Below, in pieces: positions 1 to 13,846 of a DNA stretch of 64,000 nucleotides (its first letter is position 1; each line of letters opens with the position of its first letter). The notes beneath the pieces are model-generated. The model was not told the DNA's origin, searched no databases, and saw nothing but the letters and a program-made list of their open reading frames with translations. The DNA comes from Sitta carolinensis (Eukaryota > Chordata > Aves > Passeriformes > Sittidae). Position numbers and translations under genes: made by a program. The stretch lies in NCBI GenBank assembly GCA_032173965.1, contig JAVUNC010000004.1:62804501-62868500 (forward strand). The letters run 5' to 3'.

Positions 1-3000
1 CAGTTAAGTTCAGGTTCTCCTCTTAATAACTCCCTTGAAATAGAAGCCAATGGGATTTTTTTCTTTTACTATTTTTTGACATACAGTAATTGCAACAACA
101 CAGTAAAATTTGTTTAGGATAGACAAGTGAGTCAAACTAATGATTACAACAAATTATAGAGCAGCCTTCTGTTATTCCCTATACCCTTTTAAAAATAATT
201 TGTTGTATTACACAGTCTACCAATTATCAAGCAATAATCCAAAGAGACTCTCAAGATATAGTGACATATTGTTAACAGCTCAAACAGAAGTGAACTCTAA
301 TGAGCAGTCAAAATCAACAAACAAAAGAATAAAATCCTATTTTCCCTATACAAAGAATACTCCTTACTGGTAAGAAGATACTGGATCAGGCCCAAACTGT
401 ATAAAAATAAAACCAGCTGATAATAAAATATGATAATGCAAATTAATAAAGTGTATTTAAAAAAATGAATGTTCAATGCCACCATGACAATTCCCACTTT
501 TTCAATGTCTCTAGGAGATGTAAATGTATTTTGTTCTATGAAATCCCATATTTTAATAGAACATGCCAATGTTTGTATAAAAAATTACTCTTCTAGGTTA
601 ATGTTCTTCATTCCCTTTTTTTGTGTGTGTTTCTGCTTTGTAACAGTAGAATTGTTCATAACCAAAGATCTCAGTCATTAAAAAAATAACTTTAAGAACT
701 GTGTGTAGAAACGTAACTGGGTGCCGACATACCGGAGTGTACCGAGAGGAGCTGACACACAAACAAATTCAACTTACAAAAAGTTCTGTGGTTTAGAGTT
801 CAGAAAGTTCCTGACCCATAGTGGAAGCATGCAGCAGTAAATCTGTATCTCCTACCCCTTCCTTCCCATTCTACGTGACGCTGATTGTGTCGGAAGAGAC
901 ACAGTCAAGCGTCCTCCCACCTACTCATCAGATGGCTGTGCCAGCAAGGGATCATGGTTTTCACTGGAGAGAGGATCTTCCCTGCACACATGGGAGGTGA
1001 GGAAAATGCTTTCCCATCTGGTTGCATGAAGTCACTCTCGAAGGAGATCTGAATCCAGAGAAAGAAGAAATTAGGCTAACATGTGGAAGACAGATATTTT
1101 GTTGCCTTAATTCACAGGTCCAGTATATTTTCATTTATCTTTCTCTGCAACTTTGTAAATTTGAATCCAATATTGCTTTTTAATTGTTGACAAGGAAAGC
1201 TTTGCCATCAACTCATTATGCAAATCAACCAGCAACTGTTAGCTATAAGGTTAGATGAGTTCCTTCCCCTCATGAAATCAAATGATCTATACATGAAAAA
1301 TACAGACAGGTCTTACCTATTCTATCCTTCTTGATCTCTGTGCATTTAAGCAACAGCTGCACATGGAAAGGTCTGAATTAAGGACACAACAGTAGCAACT
1401 AATATAGTAAAGAATCAATACAATATTTATTAACATGATCTGGGAGAAAAACAAGAAGTATGTACTACTTCAGTTTCAGAAATGTCTTCCTAGGTGACTG
1501 AGAAAATGTTTGGTATGGAATAGGTTCAAAATGGAACTTCCACATAGGAATATTACCCTGTAAAAAGGGAAGGAATAGAATATACTGCCACACATAACGT
1601 TACAGACACACTTCTAGTAAATAAACGTCCATCTGGAGCTCCACATTTAGGAACTGGATACTGAACTTTGGAAGAATAAATTGCATTTACTTTAAAATAT
1701 TTTCACAGACAATTTTCACACTGATATAAGAATTATGTAAACAGCTGCTAAAATAAATCACCAGTATTTAGGTTGCAAGCTGTCTGGAGTACACACTGTC
1801 TTTAACTTCATGGTTGAGAGCACCCTGTGCTGTGCACCCTGTCACATGGCCCATCTCGTTACCTGTTTCAACTGCAGCACGCAGTGGAAATGGGGAGCTC
1901 AGTGCACAGGTCCTGAAAATCCTTACACACCTTTTAAGATACTACACCTGCCAGAAGACCTTCCACACTAATTAAGCATAGCAAAGTCCAAGAGAAATTC
2001 AGATTCCCATTGTACAGTCAGAGAAATAACGCTCCAGAGGCTAGTTAAATAATTAGGTCAAGGGTTCCTTGACCCGTGCCACAAAATCATTTATCCAACC
2101 ATAAATCCAGATAAGCTTTTGTATTGTGATTCTTGGTACAAACTGTGACAGGGAACAGAAGATACACTACTTCAGTGCATCTGTGTACAATTTCTCTTTT
2201 AGTTGAAAGTCATATTCAAAGATTACCATCAGGAAATGAATTCTGGGGCTGACCAGCGTTAGATTCACAAAATACCTGCTTGAACATCTTTAGCTGAACA
2301 TTTAAAGCACCATTTGAACATTCAGTGCTTAAATTATCCCCTTCTTCCACTGCTAAAGTTAGTAAGGTGCTGTTGAGTAGACACACAACCATCTAAATAA
2401 TGACTAACCATTCATTACTTGGTCATAAAAGAATTGAAAAAGGCACTGTACTTCTATCTCTCTCCCAGGAGTCCATATCAGTAAACAGCAGTACATGAAA
2501 CAACCATTCTGGATTCTCCTCTCCTTAATAGCTGTGGCAATCCTTTCTGCTTCTCAGGTTTAATTCAGCTGTTACATGAGCATCACTGTTTCTAAACAAG
2601 GAGATCACATCTCCACCCCTCTTGATGGGATTTTTTTCATTTTGTGAAATCTATGTAAATATTTCTGAGTAGAAACTGGAATGCCACATGTGGAAGCAAA
2701 TCCATTATTTGTGTCCCAGTGTTTGGGCTCTCACTTCACTGAAGGTGAATGAAACATGACAGTCACAGAGGGATTTATTTTAACAGCTCCATTTACATCC
2801 AAGGTCCATGACAGACTCTAAGGAATGACTTAAAGAACTAAAATGAGGGTCATGGCAGAGAGAAGCCCACAGAGAACCAACAGGAAATATCAAGTGCGGG
2901 GACTTTGATGGAATTCACCCTATCCAAAAATGACCCATAGTGTTTCAGTGGCACTCAGATTCTTAGAAAGCCTGCCTGTATCACATGAAGAACACTCAGT

Positions 3001-5314
3001 AGCTACTACCTCCACAGAGAGGTGTATTGCACTGCATGTCAACTCAGGTCCCAAGACAGTGCAATCAAATTAATATAGAACATGGATCTAGTTAATAAGT
3101 CCTGCCCTTCAGCAGACAACTATCATATTAGCAGTGTTACAGTGTGAGCATAAGACATAAATAGGGTTATAAAATTTGGCAATCTCCACATTGTATCCCA
3201 TTCTGAAGTATGCACCTGGCAAACTTTTATTTTTAAATTTTAATACCCCTGACACACCAGCAAGCACTCCCATCCCAGTGCCCACAGAACACTTTAAGAG
3301 CAAATACACTTTATTTTAAGGCCCTGGGACCTGACTTCAGGAAATTGTCTCAATCCAAATACACTTTGCTGAGTGTAAATTCAAAGCTTGGAGCAAGGCC
3401 CATTGGGTAATGAACCTCAGAGGCTATTAATCCACAACCTACAATTTGTAAATGTGCAGGATACTGATTCAATAGAAAAAAATAATTTTAAACATCTGTG
3501 GTATTCTTTCAATTCCAGATTAATTACACTGCTCAGATTGTAATGTTAGCCAGAAATTTCAAGTCTCTCCACTGCTATGCAGAGAATGCTGTAGTCTCCT
3601 TTGTGTTTATCACTGCTCTCCTACAGTAGGAGGCTTCTTGCCCAACACAAGCTTATGTTCAGTTCTGTGTCCTACATTTATTCCATAGCTCACCTTGCCT
3701 GCCTTTTCTTTCTCTCTTTGTCTGAAGTCCTTCTGAAACTCTTTGTTACACAGCATTAATTATTGTTATTATTACTTTTAAGACAAAGGCTGTGTACATA
3801 CCCCCACATCACTCCATCAAAATGGTGATATAAATTAAAATCCAAACAGGCTGTTTAATCCTTTTGAGAAGCTAATAATTATTTTCAATCAGCAAAGACT
3901 ATTCTGCCATTCCAAAGAATGATTAATGAGAGCAAATGTGTTTGCAATTTATTAGCAGCAGCTTGGGGTGTGGGGGAACAACTTAGGAATGGCAGCCATA
4001 GCATAAACATCTGATGATGTGAAGGCACTTCTGTTGCATATTATAAAGTCAAACATAAGGCTGCCTCTTTGGTGATTTATACTCTGCACAGGGATACCGA
4101 ATGCCTGGGTATTTTTTTTTTTTTTTTCATGAATGGCTTTGCAGTTATTTTTTGTAGAACTGTCATGGAAAAAAATAGAAATCTACGAGTATGTACCTCT
4201 TCCACAACACTCACTCGCCCATCAGTATTCGTCGACATATGCTTCTCAAAGAACAGAAGTATATCACAATAAAACAGGAGGGAAAAGGCAAACAAGCAGA
4301 AGGAAAGCAGAGGATTGACTGGACTGAGATAGGAAGAGCATTAAATCCCTCTATCATAGTACCTGGTGAAATAGCTTTATGTCCTGCACACAGAATAGTG
4401 CCTGAGAACTCTGTAGACTTGAATATGTAATTTCATCTCCACGACACCCTTGCAAAAAGAGAACATGTCCATGTCCAAAACAGGAGATTGAGAGATGGCA
4501 GAGCAGAAAATTCCTAAAACCACATTACCTTCTTATCTGTTCACTTAGTTACCTAAATACTGCTAGAAACTTACTCTTGGGTCAGACCCCCACAAGAGGA
4601 CTTCGACAATTAAGTAGGACTTTATGTGCCTGGACAACCCACCTGACAGCAGCCAGACTCAGCTTTCATTTCATCCAGAAAGTCCCTTGCTTCTCAAGCA
4701 TGGAGCTGTCCCCTGGTCTAAACTGCAATGAAACTTAGAAACTAGAAAGGCAATTCCTATGTCTAAATCACCAAAACATAGCACTTCTCAAACAAAGTAA
4801 TACATGTAGTATATCTAAAGGTACAAAAATCCAGCCTGAGGTGTTTTACACACATTCTACTTGTTTTAGAGGCAGGAAGAATGTCTGCAAAAGCAGAAAA
4901 GCCTCTAAATTCAAAACAACAACATTTTTCTCCGTGGGAATATTCAAGTTGATACAAAATCATCTCTGAATGGATAGCATATTCTTCCCAAACAAGTGAT
5001 AGGACCAAGCTGGAAATATCTGAAACCCCTATCTCTTGCCTCCCTCCCAGGAGGGTGTTTCTTTGATAGCTGGGATCAGTAGCAGCACCATCTGCCCCTT
5101 CTTTTGAAGTTGTGTCACTATGCAGAAAAAAAAAAGCAAAACTGGAAGAACTAGAAGGAAAAATTAAGCACAGCATCACAGCATCTCTTTTTTACCCTTC
5201 TAGGAGACCCAGAATCTTGTTTTCCTTCTTCGTTTTTACCTTTGTATTAATGTAGAGGGATGAGAGGGAAAGCAACCATGACCCATTTTATAAATAAGCA
5301 ACTATTCTTGACAA
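1..5314. other. Intergenic, AT-rich, no gene seen
   Basis: No reading frame with recognisable protein similarity or splice-bounded coding structure was found on either strand; the open frames are short and AT-rich. A T run lies at about 4,111-4,127. The stretch around 3,760-3,960 is rich in TAAT-type motifs and looks like unique sequence, but no function can be assigned. It is part of the gene-poor flank upstream of CITED2. Confidence 0.6.
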
Positions 5315-5838
5315 TTTAGCACTTGAGGCACCCCATCTGGAGCACTGTGTGTTGTTTGGGGTTCCCTAGGATGGAACTTACAAACAGAAAAGTTCCATCA
5401 CTCTGGTGAAGCACATCACATAGGACAAGAAGCTGGGGAAACTGGATTTGTTCAACCCAGATAAAAGGCATAAGGAGAGTCTAATTTCTATTTTCAGCTT
5501 CCTAAACAGGGTAAAAGAGACAGAGAGAAGACAGAGACAGCTTCCTCTCAGCAGTGCACAGCAAAAGGCCAAGAGGCAATCCTCAAAACTTACATCACAA
5601 GAGACTGGTATGGCATGCAAAAGGAAAGAAAAAAACAAAACATAAGATGAATAGGCAGAAAAAGGAACAGGCTCACAAAGATGTTGTGAGACTTCCATCC
5701 TTGGTAATAGTCAAAGTTTTCCTGGACAAGGTCTTAAGCAATTTCACCAAATGTTAGCACAGCTTTGAGCAGGGGAGGCTTAACCAGACAGCTTCCAAAG
5801 ATCCCCTCTATCCTAGCCCGTTCCATGGCTCTGTGCAG
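5315..5838 (+). mobile_element. CR1 LINE fragment, 5'-truncated
   Basis: The text follows the 3' portion of chicken-repeat-1 retroposons in order. It has a 'cttgaggcaccccatctgg' stretch near 5,322, then the 'aagctggggaaactgg' and 'ttgttcaacccag' segment near 5,430-5,460. The 'gaacaggctcacaaagatg' segment comes near 5,663, then 'ttccatccttggtaatag', 'tttgagcaggggaggctt' near 5,764, and a decayed 3' end 'ttccatggctctgtg' that corresponds to the ATTCTATG-type terminal repeats. There is a small A-rich insertion near 5,625-5,660. The element is 5'-truncated, as most CR1 copies are, and has no intact reverse transcriptase. The exact left edge is uncertain by some tens of bases. Confidence 0.8.
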
Positions 5839-8800
5839 ACTGCCTTATAATGTGATAATTAGGAAGGTGCAAGTTTGAAGTAATGCAAAAATAAGAAGGA
5901 TATGACACACAGGATGACCTTCAGTGCCCAACTTTACATCCTCATTTTGCGGAAGCAATGCCTTAGATGGTGAGTTGTTTTCCAACTTACGCAACAGTTC
6001 CTGCACAAAGGAGAAATGAATGACTTGTCACAAAGTTTTCTGAGCAATCAGAAAAAAATAAGATAAATAATTCCAAAGAGATTCCCCATGCAAACTTGGC
6101 AGTTTCTGTTCAAGGCACACATAACCCACATAGGCACTGAATGTGGCAGCATTACAGGAATAATACCTTCCTAAGGATGAACTATTCTTGTAGCATTTTG
6201 CATGTGTGCTAGACACAGATACACTTCTTTCACATCAAGTGGCATGCATGGCTTCTTGTTCCACCTCATTCTTACTTAACCAAAGTATTTGCAGTGAACA
6301 ACACAAGCAAAAACCTTGGGGGGTTTTTTGTATGGCAAGCTATGAATCACATTTTTTGGCCCTTCTTTTATAATCACAGGGTACTGGCCACAGCTGGAAG
6401 CAGAACACAGTTCTCCTCAGATCAACGGTCTGCTCTGATATGACAAATTCTGTGTTTTCATTCTGTTCCCTTTGATGTCTCTCTCTTCTCAAGCCTCATC
6501 TTGTTTTCATTCTATACATTGTATTTGGTGAATTAGACTACAAAGTCTTGCAGAAGACATTGGTTTGAACAAGACTTCAAAAAATGGCTTAGTGCATCTG
6601 GATACCTCCAGTTGTCTGACACTTTAATATAACTGGATTTTTACAAAATGATGGACACCTGCTCTTTGAAAATCAGACTACTCTTAAGCTGTATGAAGGA
6701 AGATAAGCACCACAGAAGTGACGCACCTGAAACTAATAGACACTTCTGAAAAATCCTGTGCTTTTACTGTGATTGATAGAGAACTATGTGCATTTACAGC
6801 ATCCTTTTAAGAAAGAGCCACATGTCTGGCTCAAGGGTAACAGCACCACCAGTTTCATATGCAACAACCTATTGTAGTGCACCACTATGTTAATATAGTC
6901 TGAATAAATGAGAAGAGTGCTAAATTTTTAATGAAAAGTGTTTCCACCTGTCTCAAAATAATGAAAGAATGTAAAGCTGTTCTTAGAACTTTACAGACAG
7001 CAATAGTAATTAGATGGTATCGGCACCTATAACCTTGGACCAATCACACAATCACATTTTGTGCAGAAAGGGGAATTTTTTTAATGGATCTATTTCCCTA
7101 AAAGAAAATGATTCCTTGATTTATATTAATCGGGGCTGAAGCATGAGAGAAAATAAAGCTCTGTTCAACAGATCATTCTGTACTCCCATTGTTCTATAAG
7201 AACACTTGGGTCCTATGGGCAAGGGACAAAGACCTACAAAACCAGTACATGGGCACACACTCACTTACCACTTAAGAGAAAACCTCAGCCACAAAAGAAA
7301 GTGAATGCCCAAAGAATTACCACTTGAAACTCTCCATCTTATAGCACGAAGTTCTGGAATGTTTTCCCTACCTCGTTGCTGTTACGTCAGCAGGGAGATG
7401 ACAGGCCATATAGAGGGAAGAGCTTCATGCCCACCTTGGCAAAGCAGACCATCCTTTAACAAGCCTCTTGTTCTGCCTTATCATTTGAAACAGCTTGTGT
7501 GCATTCTGGATGAAACGGTATCTCTTTGCTAAAAGATAAAGTAGAGCATCCAGTCCATGACAGGACACTTGTATGCTTCTCTCATCAAGTCAAAATGGTG
7601 TCAAATTTCTTTTGTCTGTGTTTGAAATGCAGCTTCCTCCCCAAGAACGTTTTCAAGAACACTGATCATGTAACTCACACCAGATTGTGACACTAGGCTA
7701 GTGCAACTTACATTTATGAAGCAGAATGATTGTTCATCGTCCTGCTGCCTAATGAAATCAACTACATGAATAAATCCAGTGCTAATTAAGAATACTATTT
7801 ATCAGAGTATGGATTACAAAAAGACAGTGTTGCCACTTGACTGAGCTGTGAGAAAAGAGCTACCTTGCAGGTCAGCAGGTGGCCTGGGGCTGCTTAACTG
7901 ATCCTGCAGAGCTGCTGCGGATGCTGAAGTTTGAGGACCTGCTGGCAGCACCAGCACTACTCATAAAATGTGGCTGCTGAAGAGACCAGAAAGAACTCTT
8001 CAGATGTGAAATAAAAGCAAAGACCTTTCTCTACATACTCAAAATTCTTAACTGGAAATACAGTACAGTATTTCAGTGGTAGAAAAATAAAGTTATGAGG
8101 GGACATACTGAATTTGGTTCTATGTATCACTCAGAGCAGGTTTGCCCTGACTGTTAAGAAGATGAGAAGGAACACAAATCAGCTTACCAGAGAGGTTAAA
8201 ATTATATTTAAAAAAAAAAATCACTATAAAAAGTGGGATAGTACTGAAAGCGAGGCGAGAGAATGAAACGGAGACTGATTTTAGTGACTTATGTAGGGCA
8301 TGTATAAGAAGAATCACTGAGAAAAAAATGTGTAAAAGGGCATGGCAGTGCAAAATAATATGATGTAGGAATACTGAAAACTGAACTAGAAGAGACCTTG
8401 ACAGAAGACATAAGAATGTCTGTGGATCTGAAATATATTTTTACAAAGGCCAGCATTAAAATAAGTAGATAATGAATATGTCCTAAAATATGGTTTCAGT
8501 GTACTGGAGAATAAGAGAGAAAGATGGTGATCCAGGATCTGCCATCATCATGGTCAAATAATAAGGACAAAAATTAATCTAAATCGATAAGAGTTTGGAA
8601 TACAATTAGTCTTAAAGGGTTGATACCTGAAAATATTCAGTGATCAAGTAAACAAGTTAGCACAAATAAGAAACACATGCTATCACATAAGGTGTTTATC
8701 AAAGAATGACTCCTATTTTTGCCTTACCTGTAAAAAAAAAAAAAAAAAGAAAAAGAAAAAAAAGAAAGATCAAGGCAGTACAGGGAGATGAATCTTTGGC

Positions 8801-11800
8801 TGTTATCAACAGACATTAAAATCTTTTTTTCTCTCTTTCTTTTTTTTTTTTTTTCTTTTTGCATTACTATGGTTGTGCAGTGGTTACACTGATAAAAATC
8901 CCTCCTGTTTCAGCTGTCAGATTTTAAATACAAAAATTCAAGACAGTCCTAGAGAGAAAAGTTATGCATATGTTTTATTTGATTCAGAATGAAGTACTCT
9001 GCACATCAATCAACTGTTCTAATAAATGAGAGATCAGACAAATTATATACAAGTGATTTCTATATTCAGAAAATCTCCTTTACTGTGACAGCTGCCCTGG
9101 GAAAAACTGAATTCAACATATATTTCATAAGATACTTGACTCCGATCACATAATTGAGGACAACGTGTATTCTCTAGGACAACTCTCACAACACTACCTA
9201 AAGTAGATGCTCTACCTTAGTAAAAAAAGAGGTGCTAGTGGTACAGTTTACTCTGAGGGTTAACTGTCTGGCCCAGTGCAGAACTAGAAGTCCACAGTAA
9301 AGATTAAATGCGACTGCAAATATATCAGTTAAAAATTCATTGTGAACAGAGCCTAGATAAAACTGTGGAGTCTTCCACAAAGGCAAAAGTGATAGGCAGG
9401 TTTATAAATAAAACAAAGACACGTTGTTTTGCAAAAAAATGCTATGCCAACTTGAAGGTGGGGGGAGGTGGATGGAACCTAGCAGCTACACAAAGAAACT
9501 AGTGATGCACATTGCTGTCTTCTTAGAGCTTTTGTCAAACTATATTTTTTTTAAGCTTTAGACAGGACACATTACCTTTGAAACATGCTGAATAGACTGC
9601 CTTAAAGAATCACGGGGAGCCTAGGTTCTAACAGTTTAGCATGGGTTAAAGTTGGTTGCACATGCTAACATCACACCTCTAAGTCTTTGTCTAGACAGAG
9701 CATTAGAATAGGTAACTTGTTTGTAGGGTGTAAGTACACAGAATTAGGAAACAAACAGTTCCAGCAGTAGTAAACAAAAAGTCAATGTGCTGACAATGGA
9801 TTGAAGACATAAGTAACAAATCTGGCTCCCTGGAAATGCCTGTTTAGCTCTCTGTTGCTTATTAATAACCTTAAAGTGTGCTGTCTGAATGTGGCTAAAA
9901 ATATATGGTAACTGGAAATTACAGGGATGCCTCATATACTTAGTGAATGTGCCATAGCATTGAAGCACCTGCATTGACAGAGGTAATGCCATCAAGAAAT
10001 GCCTCAGAAGGAGCTCATCCCTTTCTCCATTAGCTGCTTTGCCCAGTGCTCAGTGAGAAAGCCCAGGCAATTTGCCCAAGCACCTGTGAAAAAGGTAAGG
10101 GGATTGTACACTACACTGGAAGAACAGAGATACTGAGTGTAGCTGACCTGCAGGGAAGTTGCATTTATAGATTCAGCCTTTCTCCAGCCTTTCCCACCAG
10201 ACAACTCATCAATGCACCAAAGGGAACGGATTCCTAAATTTGGTTAACTAACCTCATCTTTCCAATCCAAGCTTCCAGTTAGGGAAGCCTAAGTTTCAAT
10301 GTTTACTTTCCTAATAGCTCTAATGAGCAGAGACGTTCAGTGAAAAGCTTTTCTGGGGCAATAACAATAATCTGGCAATATCAAATAAACCAGTGCCCAA
10401 CTTGCATATAAAAGAAAGTTTATCCATACAAAAACACACAAAGGTTTTCAACTGCAAACACCATCACCTTGCTACTCACATTTCTAAATGTGTAGTGTTT
10501 CAATTAAGGCAACATCTAAACTCTGCCAGTCATATCTCAGGCACAGAATTAAACTAACCTGCTGTCAGACTGCCATCAGGAAGATCCTTTCCCTGTGGTA
10601 ATAGTTCACCAAAAGCCAAACCATGCTCAGTCCATTTCCTTTGATCTCAGAATTGCAGTTTTCCTTTTACTACAACTTATGGGGGTTACAATTAAATCTC
10701 CTGAATCTTTCCATGTTTCTATTTAACTGACCAGTTTGGGTCCTGAGTAGTTTAGCCCACCCAGAACACCATATAACAACATATTCCCTCAGGTTTTCAA
10801 ACCTTGATCTGTGCAATGTACCAGAGTGGCACTGCCATAACCATGGCATGTAATAGGGTAGTTACCTGTTAGTTCAGTGTCCTTTTATGTCCTGCTGAAA
10901 GGAGCATGTGAGAGGAGAGATAAATGACTGGTGGAAGTTGATCAACAGGTTCTCATCTTTTGTCACTGAAAAAAAAAGTGAAAACTAAATATATGTATAT
11001 GCCTGTTACAGATGGATAAGCACACAGGTAATTTCTTACCAGGTAAAAACAGCCTGTGGGATTCTCTGTGGTTATAAGATGGGCAGGAAGGCCCAGAAGA
11101 CTGTTAAAATTCAGAGGGAGTTTCCTCAAAATGATCCACGCTTGTTATCTAGCTTATTAATTGCAGCATGTTTTATTTGACTGTACCTCCCTCTGATTCT
11201 AAAAATAGGACTGTCAGAAGGCATCGCTGTATTAGCCAGTTCCTCTCTGCAAGTTAATCTATTATACAAGAAAAGGACTTTACAAATGGCTACATTAAAG
11301 ACATCTAATGAAGTCAAAGCAGCTGTTTTAAAACATATTCAAACAAAATCTAGTCAATGAGATTTGGCCTCTGAATTTCATGTTGTACTATTAGGTATGT
11401 AGAAATTGAGCTTTTCAGGGGAATGAATTCTTTAAATTAAGTGAAAAGTCAGGCTATTTGAGCACCTCATTATACTCTGTATTGAAGATCTTTCTCATCC
11501 ATATTATCCTATTAAGGATTGCAGTGATACCACAACTGTATTCACTGGTGTAATAAAAGGACACACACAGCACTCAAACCAGTGCTTTTGATACTTCTGT
11601 CCTTATTCAAGCTCGGTTCCTATTTATCTCAACAGAAATTTTGTCACAGGATATGGAATTAAGCCATGCGTTTTTAACCCAACAATATATTACATCCTGC
11701 AAAAATGTAATTTTATGGGCCTTACAAACTATCAAAGCTTCAGATCATTATTAATTACTTATGCATGCATATTATTCCTCCTTCCTACAGACAGATCTTT

Positions 11801-13797
11801 GAAGCAGAATGGGTGCATTTCCTTCAGGCTATTCTGCCTTAAAAGGGTCAGCTTGAAAACCACATTTTTGTTACGCCTATCAAATGTGGTATCCACAACA
11901 GTGAAAATAACACTTAAGGCTACTGAAACTGAAAGAAACAACAAAGAAATACATATCTGTATCTCTGACATTTGATTATGTGTCCATCCTAAGTAAGCTC
12001 GTACAGGCATGTTTTGCATGTTCAAGCTCTCAGTTCTCCCTTCCTCAATGATCTCCTGCATCTTCCCAGTGAATTAAAACCTTCCATAATATTTTTAATA
12101 ATACAGAGTATATTAGTGAAGTGAATTTTAACAGAATGCGTGTATTTCTAACCAGGAAATTTTAAGGAGGGTCCCTTTTAGTAGTTCAGAATAAAAAGGC
12201 AGGTGGCTGTAGGTAGATTTGACAATGGAGATTTAGTGACAAAATATGAGCATATATATTCCATTCTTACTCATTAAATGGATGCCCATTGCATTTAATA
12301 GAAAATTTAACGCTCAGGAAACCAGGGCTTTCATGTAAAAGCACAATCTACTTTATTACAAGTCATTTTGAAATCTGGTATTAATAACTTATTTTTCAGG
12401 AACCAGTTTAATTCATTGTGCTTTGGCAAATCTGATTCCAATCTATCATAAGCTGCAACACTAACTTTGTTAAACTCAGAAAATTCAAATTAACAATTAT
12501 TTCTTTGTGTTGCAGAAACAATCAATAATTCCTGGAACACCTTCCACAGTGGCACTGTCACGACATAGATATATAGATATATGTAATGGTCATTCTTCAA
12601 ATGATAAGAAATTACATCAATTAATACACTTTTCTCTAATTTAGCTCTGTAATCCCTTTCCTTCACATTCTGCTTTTTCTCTCATACTCCTCACATTTTC
12701 TCTTCCTTCCACTCGCACCCTATCCTCTCTCATCATGATGTTCCCTCTTCCATGTCCCCTCTGTTCACCCTGCCCTGTCTCCTGTGTGTTGAGCATCAAC
12801 AGCAACACCCCATCCACCAAACATCACAGCTCATCCTTCAGCCATGGCATCCAGAGCCTTTCCTTCACTGCTGATTGGCTTCCATACTGCAAGGCAATGT
12901 GTGGGTCCAAGTGCCAGTTTGGTTGTCTGCACACTAAGCTGGAGAATCTGAAAAAACCTGCCATGGAACATTTTGGAAGAGCAATTTATCCACCACCCTG
13001 GGGTGCTTTGGTTTCAGAATTAACAGTGTGGATTGCACAGGGACTGGGAGCCCAGAAACTCATGAGTGCCATTAGTAGCCTTAAGTAATGATTTTTTAAA
13101 TGGATCCCGACAATTCATTAATCCTCTTTGTCTCAGATTATCTGCAAAGATTGGTATAATAATGCTTTGCTCACCTTCCTTGCAGAATTTTGCAAAAAAT
13201 ATGCTCGAGTTTCATTTATTTCAAGGGGAATTATACTTTTCCACCTGAAGGCAGAACTCAGCCCTTCTACAGTCAAGACATAAACCTCAAGTTTTATTAT
13301 AGTCTATAAGAGACACGTGGAAAGTCAAAGTTGAACAGAAGGCTATTACTCCCATTAAGAAGAGATGTGACAGGAAAAAGCAAACAAGGAAAATGAAGAG
13401 CACTGTTCCCTTTAAATTAGGACAAATTTGGATCCCAGAATAGAAGATGGAGCAAGAAGATTCCTGCTTTCAAGGGAAAGTATGTTAAGTGCTGAAAACA
13501 TTGACTACATTGTTCATGAACACTTCATGATTACTTAATGACTGATTACTCAGTAATGTCCACAAGGTCAGCAAAACCTTGGGTATCTGTCATCTGAATG
13601 CCACTGCCATGAATTTAAGTGAACAGAATTGCAGTAACTTTAAATATCTGGCATTTTTAAAGGCCATATCCCTTTATAATATAGTTTGTTTATTTATTTA
13701 AGCATAGTCAAAATGTAACAAGAAAAAGAACTATTCATACCAAAAATGCTATTCCTAGAATTGCGTTTGAGTTATGTGACATTACAATATAAATTAT
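5839..13797. other. Intergenic, no gene seen
   Basis: AT-rich noncoding sequence without recognisable genes on either strand. The only conspicuous structure is the A-rich/T-rich pair near 8,732-8,860. A short TA/GA repeat occurs near 12,566-12,583. The open frame near 12,735-13,088 is low-complexity and shows no known domain. Confidence 0.55.
8732..8860. repeat. A-rich tract followed by T-rich tract
   Basis: A 17-base A run with interspersed G (about 8,732-8,768) is followed about 55 bases later by a T-rich tract with interspersed C (about 8,824-8,860). The two are roughly reverse-complementary in composition, so the pair could fold back. They could also be unrelated poly-A and poly-T tails of old retroposons. 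Confidence 0.7.
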
Positions 13798-13846
13798 ATC
13801 ACAGAATCAGAGAATCATTTAGTTCAGAAAAGAACTTTCTCACAAG
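13798..13846 (-). mobile_element. Short CR1 3'-end fragment
   Basis: The plus strand reads 'cacagaatcagagaatcatt' followed by 'tagttcagaaaagaac'. This is the reverse complement of the usual CR1 3' terminus (ATTCTGTG-type repeats preceded by the CTTTTCCAACC-type segment). Only about 50 bases are recognisable, so it is either a very short 5'-truncated insertion or the remnant of an old one. Confidence 0.6.

Noticed and set aside
12735..13088. 117-codon open frame with Cys/Pro-rich start
   Set aside because: No known domain, no splice or promoter context, and composition of the start is simple CT-rich sequence.
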